A stretch of DNA of 64,000 nucleotides from JACRCT01 sp036504155 (GCA_036504155.1 DASXVQ010000119.1:30482-94481); one strand, 5' to 3'. Numbered from the stretch's first letter, positions 49,120-57,814 are shown. Made by a program: numbers and translations. The notes: generated by a model not told the origin, from the letters alone.

Positions 49120-49611
49120 ATGGACTTCGCCAAATGGGTCGCCGAATTCAAGGTCGTGCACGCCAAGAACAAGAAGGGCCAGCTGGCCGGGGACGAGTTG
49201 GCGAAGTACCTCGCGGACCGCAACGAGCTGGCGCGGGCGGTGCTCGCCAACCAGCGCGTCTCGGTGCGCATGGGCCAGCAGCCCCGCTCGCTGCTCAAGG
49301 CGGCCCGAATCCTGCCGATCGAGATCGAGATCGCCGGCCGGCTGCGCCCATTGATGACCATCGACGTCGGCCCCGAGGGCTTCTCCGCGCTCACCGGCGA
49401 GGCCCCGGGCAGCGACCGGCCCGTCGCCATCGTGCTCAAGCTCCCCGGGTCCACCGAGCCCGTCAACGGCGACGCGGTCTGCGTCGGGGCGGTCAAGGGG
49501 ACCGGCAACTACAAGTGCCAGTTCAAGTTCGGCGAGGCGCTCGGACCGAAATCCCGCGAGCGCATCGAGCAGTTCGTCTTCGACGACCTGCTGGATCACT
49601 TGAAGACGTAG
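49120..49611 (+). CDS. PilZ-like domain protein
   Basis: A 163-residue soluble protein. After a helical N-terminus (residues 1-45) a beta-barrel domain follows: ANQRVSVRMGQQPRSLLKAA, RPLMTIDVGPEGFSALTGEA, VNGDAVCVGAVKGTGNYKCQ and FKFGEALGPKSRERIEQFVF. This is the layout of PilZ domains in myxobacteria, although the c-di-GMP motif RxxxR is weakly kept (the DxSxxG element reads DVGPEG). It may therefore be a non-binding or degenerate PilZ. Probably monocistronic. Confidence 0.65.
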   Translation: MDFAKWVAEFKVVHAKNKKGQLAGDELAKYLADRNELARAVLANQRVSVRMGQQPRSLLKAARILPIEIEIAGRLRPLMTIDVGPEGFSALTGEAPGSDRPVAIVLKLPGSTEPVNGDAVCVGAVKGTGNYKCQFKFGEALGPKSRERIEQFVFDDLLDHLKT

Positions 49612-49672
49612 TCGACCGTCCGCCGCGCGCGGCGCCTCGCTTCGCTGCGCCGTCCCGGCTCGCGCGAGCTAC

Positions 49673-50350
49673 CTATCGACCGCTCCTCCGAAGCCCCACC
49701 GCCACGCACGCGCCGAACAGCGCCGCCGCCAGCACCGTGAACGCGGCGCTGGCCGTCCAGGTGGCCAGCAGCGCGAGCAGCAGGGTCCCCAGCGCGGAGA
49801 GGACGTAGTCCCTCGCGCGGCTGTGCGCGGAGCGACGCAGGAGCAGCGAGGCGCACGCCGCCAGCGGCACCCCGGCCGCCGACTGCAGCCCGATTCGCCA
49901 GGCCTGGGCCGCGAACGCCGGCGCGTGGTCCAGCAGGATCGCCAGCAGCACCAGAGTCGAGCTGACCGAGAGCACCAGCACCGCCCCCGCCGCGGCGTCC
50001 TTGGCGATGCGCGCCTTCTCGTGGAAGGTCGCCGTGGCCAGGTCCACCGCGGCCTCGATGGCGGTGTTGAAGGCCTCCGCCGCCAGCACCGCGCCGACGC
50101 AGGCCAGGAGCGCCAGGCGCTCGACCAGGCCCAAGGTCAGCCCGCTGCCGACCACGGCCACGAGCAGGCCGCAGACCAGCTGGATCTTCATGTTGCGGCC
50201 GCGGTCCACCGCGCCCAGCAGCCCGTCTACCGCACAGCCCAGGCTCGCGCCGAAGCCGCGGCGGCGAGAGGCAAGATCGAGAGGGACGTTCGAGGGCGAG
50301 GCGGGCGCAGGCGCGGCTTGAGTCTGCGCGGCCTCCAGGTCGGTGAGCAC
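49673..50350 (-). CDS. Diacylglycerol kinase (DgkA)-like membrane protein with extended C-terminus
   Basis: A 225-residue protein. The N-terminal 135 residues match prokaryotic DgkA-type kinases: GFGASLGCAVDGLLGAVDRG and RNMKIQLV, then the signature EAFNTAIEAAVDLAT and KDAAAGAVLVLSV. These include the catalytic Glu of EAxNTAIE. Three helices are expected for that domain. Two to three further helices follow (residues 140-222, after LLRRSAHSRARDYVL), which go beyond the usual length of about 120-130. It phosphorylates undecaprenol or diacylglycerol in the inner membrane. Divergent from the RDD gene. Confidence 0.85.
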   Translation of the reverse strand: MLTDLEAAQTQAAPAPASPSNVPLDLASRRRGFGASLGCAVDGLLGAVDRGRNMKIQLVCGLLVAVVGSGLTLGLVERLALLACVGAVLAAEAFNTAIEAAVDLATATFHEKARIAKDAAAGAVLVLSVSSTLVLLAILLDHAPAFAAQAWRIGLQSAAGVPLAACASLLLRRSAHSRARDYVLSALGTLLLALLATWTASAAFTVLAAALFGACVAVGLRRSGR

Positions 50351-50451
50351 GGGGGCCTCCGGCGCAGAAAGTAGGCATCGGCGGGTGCGGCCTGCCGCTC
50401 CCCGAACGCCCTCCCGAGGGTAAACCTTCCCGGGGTATCCTCGTAAGGGCC

Positions 50452-51234
50452 ATGGCCGTCGACCCCGGCGCGCCGCCGCCGCCTGACCCCGCGCTGTCCA
50501 TCGAGACCCCGGAGCGGGTCTCGCTCAGCCTCGACGTGGCCGGACTGGGGACCCGGGCGCTGGCCTACATCCTGGACGCCTTCATCCTCTTCTTCTTCTG
50601 GGCGTCGGTGATCTTCGTCCTGGCCCTCGCGATCCAGAGGGACCTCGTCTCCAGCTTCCAGAGCCTGCAGACGGTGGCCCAGGTGGCGCTGAGCCTGGGC
50701 GTCTTCTTCCTCCAGTGGGGCTACTGGACGCTCTTCGAGACGCTCTGGGGCGGCCGGTCCCCTGGCAAGCGGGCGCTGCGCATCCGCGTGGTCAAGCTCG
50801 AGGGCTCGCCCGAGGCCTTCTCCGACGCCGCCCTGCGCAACCTGGGCCGCGTGGTCGACTTCCTGCCGATGCTCTACGCCGCGGGCCTGACCGCGATGAT
50901 GGTGAGCCCGCACAGCCGCCGCCTGGGCGACCTGCTCGCCGGCACGGTGGTCGTGCGCGAGCGCAAGGTCGATCTCTCGCGCTACGACGCTCCGGCCGGG
51001 CCTGCGCCCTCTTCCTCCTCGGCCGTCGCCTTGACGCCCGGCGAGTTCGAGCTGGTGTCGGGCTTCCTGTCGCGGGCCACCTCGCTCGATCCGCAGGCGC
51101 GGGAGCGGGTGGCGCTCAAGCTGGCCGAGCCGCTCGCAAGGCGTCTGCCGGAGGCCAAGCGCAACGAGCCGCTCGCGAACGGCGCCGCGGCCGAGGCCTT
51201 CCTGCGCGCGCTCACGGGGTCCGGCCGTGGCTGA
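50452..51234 (+). CDS. RDD-family membrane protein
   Basis: A 260-residue protein with an RDD domain (residues 25-170) of three or four helices. The signature is GLGTRALAYILDAFILFFF (the R and D of RDD), then WGGRSPGKRALRIRVVKLEG, and RNLGRVVDFLPMLYAAGLTA with SPHSRRLGDLLAGTVVVR. The C-terminal 90 residues are soluble and helical. It overlaps the SpoIIM-like gene by 8 nt. RDD and SpoIIM-like genes commonly pair, often with MoxR/DUF58 genes, which are absent here. A transport or envelope role is presumed. Confidence 0.88.
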   Translation: MAVDPGAPPPPDPALSIETPERVSLSLDVAGLGTRALAYILDAFILFFFWASVIFVLALAIQRDLVSSFQSLQTVAQVALSLGVFFLQWGYWTLFETLWGGRSPGKRALRIRVVKLEGSPEAFSDAALRNLGRVVDFLPMLYAAGLTAMMVSPHSRRLGDLLAGTVVVRERKVDLSRYDAPAGPAPSSSSAVALTPGEFELVSGFLSRATSLDPQARERVALKLAEPLARRLPEAKRNEPLANGAAAEAFLRALTGSGRG

Positions 51235-52192
51235 GAGCCTGCCCCTGTTCGTGCAGCGCAGGCGCCCAGCCTGGGAGGAGCTCTCAGGCCTGCTCGACGG
51301 CTTGGAGCGCTCGCGGCTGTCGGTGGACGACCTGCAGAAGCTGGATCGGCTCTACCGGCGCACGGCGAGCGACCTGGCGCACGCCAACACCTTCTTCGCC
51401 GGCTCGGACGCGGCGACCTACCTGAACCAGCTGTGCGCGCGGGGGTACGGAGCCATCTACCGCAAGAGGACCGGCGGGGGCTCGGCACTCAAGCGCTTCT
51501 TCGTGCACGACTTCCCCCGGACCTTCCTCGAGGAGCGCCGCTACTTCTGGGCGGCGCTGCTCGTCTTCGCCGCCGGCGCGCTGGTGGGGACGGTGGCGGC
51601 GCTGTTCGAGCCGCACTCGCTCGACGCGCTGGTGCCCCAGGCGGTGCGCGACCACCTGGCGCAGGGGACCCTGTGGACCGACGAGGCGCTCGGCGCCATC
51701 TCCCCGCTGGTGCTGGGCTCGCGCGTCGTGACCAACAACGTCGCGGTGGCGCTGTCCGCGTTCGCGCTGGGGCTGACCGCCGGGCTGGGGACCGCGGCGC
51801 TGCTGTTCTTCAACGGGCTGCACCTGGGCGCGGTGGTGACCCTGTGCTTCCGGGCCAAGCTCGGCCCGTCGATGCTCGCCTTCGCGGCCGCGCACGGGTT
51901 CGTGGAGCTGACGGCCATCCTCGTCGCCGGGCAGGCGGGCTTCATGGTGGGAGCCTCGCTGGTCTCGCCCGGGGACCTCTCGCGCGCCGACGCGCTGCGC
52001 GTGCGTGGCCGGCGGGCGCTGACGCTGGCGCTGGGGACGCTGCCGCTGTTCGTCGTCGTCGGGATGGTGGAGGGGTTCGTCTCGCCCGGGCAGCTCTTCG
52101 CGCCGGAGACGAAGCTGGCGCTGGGGCTGGCGCTGCTGGCGCTGCCGGTGACCTGGGTGGTGCGGTTCGGGCGCGCGGAGCTGGCCCGCTAG
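51227..52192 (+). CDS. Stage II sporulation protein M (SpoIIM)-like membrane protein
   Basis: A 321-residue protein starting with GTG at 51227 inside the end of the RDD gene. The N-terminal 100 residues are helical and cytosolic (LSVDDLQKLDRLYRRTASDL). Then FFVHDFPRTFLEERRYFW leads into about six helices with NNVAVALSAFALGLTAGLGT and AHGFVELTAILVAGQAGFM, the SpoIIM/DUF95 signature. In non-spore formers its function is unknown but tied to RDD proteins. Confidence 0.87.
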   Translation: MAESLPLFVQRRRPAWEELSGLLDGLERSRLSVDDLQKLDRLYRRTASDLAHANTFFAGSDAATYLNQLCARGYGAIYRKRTGGGSALKRFFVHDFPRTFLEERRYFWAALLVFAAGALVGTVAALFEPHSLDALVPQAVRDHLAQGTLWTDEALGAISPLVLGSRVVTNNVAVALSAFALGLTAGLGTAALLFFNGLHLGAVVTLCFRAKLGPSMLAFAAAHGFVELTAILVAGQAGFMVGASLVSPGDLSRADALRVRGRRALTLALGTLPLFVVVGMVEGFVSPGQLFAPETKLALGLALLALPVTWVVRFGRAELAR

Positions 52193-52255
52193 TGCGGCGC
52201 CGTCCAGATGCGAGCAGGGCAAGGACGCGGGAACGAGCGTCCGCGGAGGTCTGAT

Positions 52256-52307
52256 TCTTCAACGCCAAGGCGCCAAGGGGGCCAAGACGCCAAGGGCTCT
52301 TCTTGGC
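52256..52307. repeat. CGCCAAGG direct repeats
   Basis: AACGCCAAGGCGCCAAGGGG plus GCCAAGACGCCAAGGGC contains four close copies of GCCAAG(G). Such CGCCAAGG clusters are scattered in many proteobacterial genomes. It is in the 250-base gap 52193-52442, which shows no gene. Confidence 0.45.
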
Positions 52308-52442
52308 TTGCTCGGCCCCGACGGCTGCGATGCGTGCGGCCCGAGCTCGCAGCCGCCAGTCGTGCCGATCTCGACGGCGCTGCGCTGGCTCGCGCGCGGC
52401 GCCGCAGCACTGCGGAACCGCGACCTCGACGGCTCCCGCTCG

Positions 52443-52928
52443 CTACCGCTTGCGCATGGACGCTGCCGGCGCGTGCATCGGCGTCCGCACCGGCTGCGGC
52501 GGCTGGCTGATGCGCTTGCCCGTGCGGATCTGGTCGTAGGCCTTCAGGTAGCGCCGCATCACCGCCGCGTCGCCGCCGTGGTCGGGGTGGTGCTGCAGCG
52601 CCAGCTCCTTGAACCGCGTCTTCACCGCCTCCTCGGTCGCCGAGGGCGGCACGCCGAGCACGAAGTAGGGGTCGGACTCGTCCAGGCTGGCCAGCCAGCG
52701 CGAGAGGCGCTGCTTGATGGGGTCGAGGTCGTAGGGCCTGGGGGCGAAGTGGTCCGAGTCCTCGCTGGCGGTGTGCGCCCTGACCAGCTCCTCGCCGTAG
52801 GTCGAGGCAACCCAGCGGCCGCAGCGCGCGCAGTGGTAGTAGCGCACCGCCTTGCCCTTGCCGGGAGGCGTCTCGCAGGACATCGGGGACTCGCACAGCT
52901 CGCAGCGCAGGTTCGTGTTGTCGTTCAT
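52443..52928 (-). CDS. Zinc-ribbon plus J-domain protein
   Basis: A 161-residue protein. The N-terminus has a treble-clef or zinc ribbon (CELC, and later YYHCARCGRWVAST). The C-terminal half is a J domain (DPYFVLGVPPSATEEAVKTR, FKELALQHHPDHGGD) with the HPD motif intact, so it can stimulate an Hsp70. The ATG at 52928 overlaps the stop of the XRE regulator (ATGA), and the two form a unit. The tail is Pro/Arg-rich. The zinc ribbon and HPD pair is unusual for a protein this short; clients are unknown. Confidence 0.85.
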   Translation of the reverse strand: MNDNTNLRCELCESPMSCETPPGKGKAVRYYHCARCGRWVASTYGEELVRAHTASEDSDHFAPRPYDLDPIKQRLSRWLASLDESDPYFVLGVPPSATEEAVKTRFKELALQHHPDHGGDAAVMRRYLKAYDQIRTGKRISQPPQPVRTPMHAPAASMRKR

Positions 52929-53203
52929 AGGTGGGGGCCGCCCTCGGGGCTCTGCTGCCCCGGGCGTCCGTCTCTCAGGCGCGAGAGCGTCGCGCCCTCG
53001 CCGTCGGTGTACTCGAGCAGATCGCCCGGCTGGCACTCGAAGAAGGCGCACAGCCGCTCGAGCACGTCGGAGTCGTAGCGCGCCATCTTGTTCTCGGCCA
53101 GCACCGCCAGGGTCCGCCGGTTGATGCCGGTCTCGTCGGAGAGCCGGCTCATGAACCGGATCCCTCGGCGGCCCATCATCTCCAGCAGGCGGCAGCGAAT
53201 CAT
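52925..53203 (-). CDS. XRE-family transcriptional regulator
   Basis: A 92-residue HTH protein starting with ATG at 53203. The core RFMSRLSDETGINRRTLAVL, then KMARYDSDVLERLCAFFECQ and PGDLLEY, is the Cro/C1-like HTH of the short YozG-like type. A longer upstream frame lacks a start signal. It overlaps the J-domain gene by 4 nt and is divergent from cydA, across an AT-rich region with two palindromes. It may control its own operon and perhaps cydAB. Confidence 0.85.
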   Translation of the reverse strand: MIRCRLLEMMGRRGIRFMSRLSDETGINRRTLAVLAENKMARYDSDVLERLCAFFECQPGDLLEYTDGEGATLSRLRDGRPGQQSPEGGPHL

Positions 53204-53216
53204 TGCAGTCCCAAAT

Positions 53217-53284
53217 CGAGCGGAATCGCTCGTGATTCGGACATATAGAGTCACATTCTGGGCCTGTCAAAATTTCGGCCGAAA
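53217..53284. promoter_or_regulatory. AT-rich divergent promoter region with two palindromes
   Basis: CGAGCG-GAAT-CGCTCG (53217-53232) lies just upstream of the XRE start, and TTTCGGCCGAAA (53273-53284) about 80 bases before cydA. Both are perfect inverted repeats in a stretch much richer in A/T than the rest of the window. They are candidate operators for the XRE protein and for an oxygen- or redox-responsive regulator of cydAB. Inference. Confidence 0.45.
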
Positions 53285-53364
53285 ATAGTCGCCCCGGGCA
53301 TTTCCCCCCGTGCGAAGGTCCCCAACCCGCCGGAATCGCAGGCGAATGTATTAGGGAGCTCCCG

Positions 53365-54933
53365 ATGGACGTCGTGGTCCTTTCGCGAATCCAATTCGCG
53401 CTGACGATCATGTTCCACTACCTGTTCCCGCCGCTGACCATCGGAATGGGCGTGGTGCTGGTCTACCTCGAGGGCATGTACCTGCGGACCCGCGAGCCGA
53501 TCTACGAGAGCGCGGCGCGCTTCTGGACCAGCCTGTTCGCGGCGACCTTCGCCATCGGCGTCGCCACCGGCATCGTCATGGAGTTCCAGTTCGGCACCAA
53601 CTGGGCGGCCTACTCGCGCTTCGTGGGAGACGTCTTCGGCTCGGCGCTGGCGGCAGAGGGCATCTTCGCCTTCTTCCTGGAGTCGGGCTTCCTCTCGGTG
53701 CTGGTCTTCGGCTGGGACAAGGTCAGCGCCGGCTTCCACTTCTTCGCCACGCTGATGGTGGCGCTGGGGTCGATCTTCTCGTCGGTGTGGATCGTGGTCG
53801 CCAACAGCTGGCAGCAGACGCCGGCGGGCCACCACGTGGTGCAGATGCTGCGCGACGGCGCGCCCTGGTCGGTGGACGGGGCGCCGGTGATGCGCGCCGA
53901 GGTCGTCGACTTCTGGGCCGTGGTCTTCAACCCCTCGACGGTCGACCGCCTGACCCACACGCTCATCGGCGCGATGATCATGGGCTCGTTCTTCATCCTC
54001 TCGGTGTCCGCCTGGTACCTGCTCAAGGGCCGGCACGAGGAGTTCGCGCGGCGCTCGTTCAGCGGCGCGCTCATCTTCGCGACCGTCTTCAGCCTGGCGG
54101 AGCTGTTCTCCGGCCACTCCAACGCGCGGATGGTGGCGCGCGAGCAGCCGGCCAAGCTCGCGGCGATGGAGGGCCACTTCGCCACCGGTCCCGCCGACCT
54201 GCACCTCTTCGGCTTCCCCGACACCGAGGCCAAGAAGGTCCACCTGGCCCCGGCGATCCCCGGGGGGCTGGGCCTGCTCGCCTACGACAGCTTCCGGGCC
54301 AGGGTCATCGGCCTGGACGCGGTGCCCGCGGCGCTGCAGCCGCCGGTGGGCCCGACCTTCCAGGCCTTCCACGCCATGGTGATGCTGGGGATGTTCTTCA
54401 TCGGCGTCACCCTGCTCGCCTCGTTCCTGCGCCTGCGCGGCAAGCTCTGGAACCAGCGCTGGCTGCTGTGGATCTTCGTCTTCTCGGTGCTGGGGGCGGT
54501 CGCCGCCAACCAGCTGGGCTGGGCCACCGCCGAGGTCGGCCGCCAGCCGTGGACCGTCACCGCGCCGCTGGTGCGCGACGCCGCGGGCGTCCCCGTGCTC
54601 GATGCCCAGGGCCTGCTCCAATACCGCGTCGCCGAGGGGCTGCTGACCAAGGCCTCCATCTCCGAGTCGGTCGGCGCCGGCGAGGTGGCGACCTCCATCG
54701 CCATGTTCTCGCTCATCTACCTTTTGCTCGGCGCGGTCTGGATCGTCGTCCTCGACGACAAGATCAAGAAGGGCCCGGCGCCCATCACCCTCCCGCCCGC
54801 GCACACCGAGGCCGGCGCGTTGCTCGCGGCCACCGCCGGGCGGACGGCGCACGAGCAGTCGCTGAGCGAGGCCAAGCAGCCCTCACCCCCTACCCCCTCT
54901 GCCAAAAGCGGAGAGGGGGAGTCTTCCCGCTAG
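53365..54933 (+). CDS. cydA: Cytochrome bd ubiquinol oxidase subunit I
   Basis: A 522-residue protein with about nine helices. Heme-ligand and signature elements are IMFHYLFPPLTIGMG (His18 ligand of heme b595), GTNWAAYSRFVGDVFGS and the conserved GWATAEVGRQPWTV (the GRQPW motif). The loop after PAKLAAMEGHF is short, so the enzyme is of the short Q-loop type. It reduces oxygen to water at low oxygen and oxidises quinol without pumping protons. The last 17 residues (from PSPPTPSAKSGEG) come from a dispersed repeat. GGAG precedes the ATG. The operon continues with cydB. Confidence 0.96.
   Translation: MDVVVLSRIQFALTIMFHYLFPPLTIGMGVVLVYLEGMYLRTREPIYESAARFWTSLFAATFAIGVATGIVMEFQFGTNWAAYSRFVGDVFGSALAAEGIFAFFLESGFLSVLVFGWDKVSAGFHFFATLMVALGSIFSSVWIVVANSWQQTPAGHHVVQMLRDGAPWSVDGAPVMRAEVVDFWAVVFNPSTVDRLTHTLIGAMIMGSFFILSVSAWYLLKGRHEEFARRSFSGALIFATVFSLAELFSGHSNARMVAREQPAKLAAMEGHFATGPADLHLFGFPDTEAKKVHLAPAIPGGLGLLAYDSFRARVIGLDAVPAALQPPVGPTFQAFHAMVMLGMFFIGVTLLASFLRLRGKLWNQRWLLWIFVFSVLGAVAANQLGWATAEVGRQPWTVTAPLVRDAAGVPVLDAQGLLQYRVAEGLLTKASISESVGAGEVATSIAMFSLIYLLLGAVWIVVLDDKIKKGPAPITLPPAHTEAGALLAATAGRTAHEQSLSEAKQPSPPTPSAKSGEGESSR
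54880..54921. repeat. Repeat element coding the C-terminal tail of CydA
   Basis: CCCTCACCCCCTACCCCCTC plus TGCCAAAAGCGGAGAGGGGG is a C-rich arm and its partial G-rich complement. It is a type of extragenic repeat found widely in proteobacteria. Here it is translated as the tail of CydA and ends ten bases before the stop. Confidence 0.6.
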
Positions 54934-54942
54934 GAGGCCGCC

Positions 54943-55968
54943 ATGGACCTGCACCTCATCTGGTTCATGCTCCTGGGCGTGCTGCTGGCCGGCTACGCCG
55001 TGCTCGACGGCTTCGACCTGGGCGTGGGCATCCTCCACCCGCTGGCGCGCACCGACAGCGAGCGCCGCGCGTTCCTCAACTGCATCGGGCCGATCTGGGA
55101 CGGCAACGAGGTGTGGCTGGTGACCTTCGGCGGGGCGCTCTTCGCGGCCTTCCCCATGGCCTACGCCACCGTCTTCTCCGGCTTCTACCTGGCCTTCATG
55201 CTGCTGCTCTTCGCGCTCATCTTCCGCGCGGTCTCCATCGAGTTCCGCAGCAAGCGGCCGGGCAAGGCGTGGCGCGGGGCCTGGGACTTCGGCTTCTTCC
55301 TCTCGAGCCTGGTCGCCAGCCTCCTGTTCGGCGTCGGCGTGGGCAACGCCATGCTCGGCCTCGCGCTCGATGCGCGGGGCGTCTACGTCGGCAGCTTCTT
55401 CGATCTCCTCAACCCGTACGCGCTGGGCGTGGGGTTGCTCACCGTCGCCATGTTCGCCGTGCACGGCGCGCTCTACGTCGCGCTCAAGCTCCACCCCGGC
55501 CCGCTGCTCGATCGCGTGCGCGCCTGGACCTGGCACAGCTGGGGCATCTTCCTGGTGCTCTACATCATGGGGACCATCGTCACGCTGATGCGGGTCCCGC
55601 ACGCCACCGCCAACTTCGAGCGCTACCCCTGGGCGGCGGCGGTGGTGATCGTGAACGTCCTGGCGCTCGCCAACATCCCGCGCTCGGTCCACCTCGGCCG
55701 GCCGCGGGAGGCCTTCCTCAGCTCGGTGCTCACCATCGTCGCGCTGGTGGGACTGCTGGGCCTGGGGCTGTGGCCCAACCTGGTCACCGCCACCAACGAC
55801 GCCGCCAACAGCCTCACCGTCTACCGCGCGGCGTCGAGCCCGGGGACCCTGCGGACGATGCTGATCATCGCCGGCATCGGGATGCCCTTCGTCCTCGTCT
55901 ACACCACCGCGGTGTACTGGACGTTCCGCGGCCGGGTGCACGTGGAGGAGGACGGCAAGGGGTACTGA
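54943..55968 (+). CDS. cydB: Cytochrome bd ubiquinol oxidase subunit II
   Basis: A 341-residue membrane protein, the partner of CydA. Family features are the start LHLIWFMLLGVLLAGYAVLD, then GFDLGVGILHPL, RRAFLNCIGPIWDGNEVWLV with TFGGALFAAFPMAYAT, and FSIEFRSKRPGKAWR-like cytosolic loop residues (SIEFRSKRPGKAWRGAWDF). About eight helices. AGGAGG precedes the ATG, nine bases after the cydA stop. No cydX-like small gene was recognised directly downstream. Confidence 0.96.
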   Translation: MDLHLIWFMLLGVLLAGYAVLDGFDLGVGILHPLARTDSERRAFLNCIGPIWDGNEVWLVTFGGALFAAFPMAYATVFSGFYLAFMLLLFALIFRAVSIEFRSKRPGKAWRGAWDFGFFLSSLVASLLFGVGVGNAMLGLALDARGVYVGSFFDLLNPYALGVGLLTVAMFAVHGALYVALKLHPGPLLDRVRAWTWHSWGIFLVLYIMGTIVTLMRVPHATANFERYPWAAAVVIVNVLALANIPRSVHLGRPREAFLSSVLTIVALVGLLGLGLWPNLVTATNDAANSLTVYRAASSPGTLRTMLIIAGIGMPFVLVYTTAVYWTFRGRVHVEEDGKGY

Positions 55969-56031
55969 CGCGTCAAGCCGGGAGTGCCCCGCTGGCTCCT
56001 GGAACGAACGTCCGGAGGGAGGAAGCCTGTC

Positions 56032-56385
56032 ATGCCCCACGTCGTGCTCGAAGACGCCCAGGACCTCGGCGCCGCGTGTCCGGCCATCCAGCTCTCGACC
56101 GTGCGGAACGGCGACGAGATCCTGCGGGTGGTCGACCTGTACCTGAATCGGGCGGGCCGCACCGCGCTGGTGGATTGCGTGGTCGTCGAGAAGGGCCGCT
56201 CACAGGCCTTCTTCGTCCAGCTCTCGCAGAAGGAGCGGCAGATCACGGTTCGGCTCCTGCCGGCGACGGACCCGGAGAAGACCCCCGGCGTGAAGCGGGT
56301 GCTGGCAGCGATCGCCATGCAATTGCGCGACGCCTCGCCCGGCAGCCGGTTCGGGAAGACCAACCTGCAGGAGTTCCTGGGCTGA
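56032..56385 (+). CDS. Small hypothetical protein
   Basis: A 117-residue soluble protein with no signal peptide. Stretches such as LYLNRAGRTALVDCVVVEKG, RSQAFFVQLSQKERQITVRL and VLAAIAMQLRDASPGSRFGK suggest an alpha/beta fold. The ATG at 56032 follows GGAGGGAGG at proper distance; a Met 16 codons earlier is less likely. Encoded in the same direction as cydAB (64 bases downstream) and the next gene, so it may be read through. Function unknown. Confidence 0.65.
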   Translation: MPHVVLEDAQDLGAACPAIQLSTVRNGDEILRVVDLYLNRAGRTALVDCVVVEKGRSQAFFVQLSQKERQITVRLLPATDPEKTPGVKRVLAAIAMQLRDASPGSRFGKTNLQEFLG

Positions 56386-56408
56386 GCGACGACGTCTTGG
56401 AGGGGGGA

Positions 56409-57395
56409 ATGGACCCGACTCTCCGCAGAGTCCTGGTGACCGGCGCGACCGGGTTCGTGGGCAGGGCCCTGGTGCCGGCCCTCGTCGCCGAGGGGTACGA
56501 GGTCCGCGCCGCGACCCGCTCGCTGGCCCGCGCCGGTCCGAGGCAGGGCGGCGTCGAATGGGTCCTCTGCGACCTGCACGTGCCGGCGACCCTCGAGTGT
56601 GCGCTCGAAGGCGTCGACGCGGTCTTCTTCCTCGTGCACTCGATGGGCGGCGGGGCTCGCGACTTCGCGCGGGCCGAGCGCACGGCCGCCGAGCAGCTCC
56701 GCGACGCCGCGGCGCGCGCCGGCGTGAAGCGCATCGTCTACCTGGGCGGAGTCGCTCCTGCTCACGCGCCCTCCGAGCACCTGCGCAGCCGGCTCGAGGT
56801 CGGCGAGGTGCTGCGCGCGGGGTCGGTGCCGGCCATCGAGCTGCGCGCCTCGATGATCATCGGCAACGGCAGCGCGTCTTGGCAGATCGTGCGCGACCTG
56901 GCCCTGCGGCTGCCCGCGCTGCTGCTGCCCTCCTGGACCGCGTCGCGCACGCGCCCCGTCGCGCTGGAGGACGCGGTCGTCGCGCTGGTGCGCGCCCTGC
57001 GGCTCCCTCTCCCGCGCAGCGCCTGGTACGACCTCCCCGGCCCCGACACGGTGAGCGCCCGGGAGATCCTGTCCAAGATCGCCGCGCTGCGCGGCCGCCG
57101 GCTCCCCGGCATCCCCGTGCCGCTGCTGAGCGTCTCGCTGTCGTCGTGGTGGCTCGGGCTCGTCACCCGCGCCGACTTCTCGCTCGCGCGCGAGCTCGTG
57201 CTCGGCATGACGGGAGACCTGCTGCCGCTGGACGAGCGCTACTGGGCGGAGATCGGCTACCGGCCGAGGTGGGGCTTCGAGCAGGCCGCCCGCAAGGCGC
57301 TGGCCGACGAGGGGTTCGAGTCCAGCTTGGCGGGCGTGGCGGGCAAGCTCGAGGAGGCCCTCGTGCAGTTGATGTCGCGGAAGCTCCCACGCTGA
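56409..57395 (+). CDS. NAD(P)-binding Rossmann protein (NmrA/atypical SDR-like)
   Basis: A 328-residue protein. The dinucleotide motif is VLVTGATGFVGRALVPALVA at residues 8-27, followed by RAATRSLA, with Arg positions that favour NADP. FFLVHSMGGGARDFARAERT and RIVYLGGVAPAHAPSEHL are typical of the YwnB/NmrA-like group. The middle ELRASMIIGNGSASWQIVRD is the family substrate helix. The C-terminal part (YWAEIGYRPRWGFEQAARKA) is an extra helical domain seen in DUF2867-type relatives. GGGGG lies before the ATG. Substrate unknown. Confidence 0.85.
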   Translation: MDPTLRRVLVTGATGFVGRALVPALVAEGYEVRAATRSLARAGPRQGGVEWVLCDLHVPATLECALEGVDAVFFLVHSMGGGARDFARAERTAAEQLRDAAARAGVKRIVYLGGVAPAHAPSEHLRSRLEVGEVLRAGSVPAIELRASMIIGNGSASWQIVRDLALRLPALLLPSWTASRTRPVALEDAVVALVRALRLPLPRSAWYDLPGPDTVSAREILSKIAALRGRRLPGIPVPLLSVSLSSWWLGLVTRADFSLARELVLGMTGDLLPLDERYWAEIGYRPRWGFEQAARKALADEGFESSLAGVAGKLEEALVQLMSRKLPR

Positions 57396-57481
57396 GCGGC
57401 CGAGCACGTCGGCTCGAACGTGCTTGGCGCGGGACGCTGCCCCTGGCTGGCCCCTCTCGGACGTCTGCTAGGATGGCGCCC

Positions 57482-57775
57482 ATGAAACGAGCCATGATCC
57501 TCGCGGCGTGCGGCGCCCTTGGCGGCATCCTCCTCACCGGCTGGGCCGCTCCCAGCTTCATCGGCTGGTACTACACGCCCGGCGGCACCGCAGCCCTCAG
57601 CTGCGCCGCCGACGTGCGCGAGGCGATGGGCACATTGCTGCGTTCCCAGCTGATCGGCGGGGCGGTCTGCGCGGTCGTGACCGTCATCGCCGGCCTGCTC
57701 ATCGCCCGGGCGATCCAGCGCCGACGCGCGGCCAAGCAGCCCGGCGTCGTCGCCCCGCCTCCAGCCGTCTCCTAG
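57482..57775 (+). CDS. Small two-helix membrane protein
   Basis: A 97-residue protein with an N-terminal helix (residues 4-27) and a second helix near 60-80, ending in an Arg/Lys-rich cytosolic tail. Between them is YYTPGGTAALSCAADVREAM with one Cys. The ATG at 57482 is preferred over one three codons earlier because AGGA is eight bases upstream. No family recognised. Confidence 0.65.
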   Translation: MKRAMILAACGALGGILLTGWAAPSFIGWYYTPGGTAALSCAADVREAMGTLLRSQLIGGAVCAVVTVIAGLLIARAIQRRRAAKQPGVVAPPPAVS

Positions 57776-57814
57776 CTCTAGCTGCAGGGGCAGGCGCTCT
57801 CCCCGACGAACGCA

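Noticed and set aside
53251..54852. 533-codon antisense frame over cydA
   Set aside because: It is an Arg/Glu/His-rich product of codon bias. CydA is certain on the other strand.
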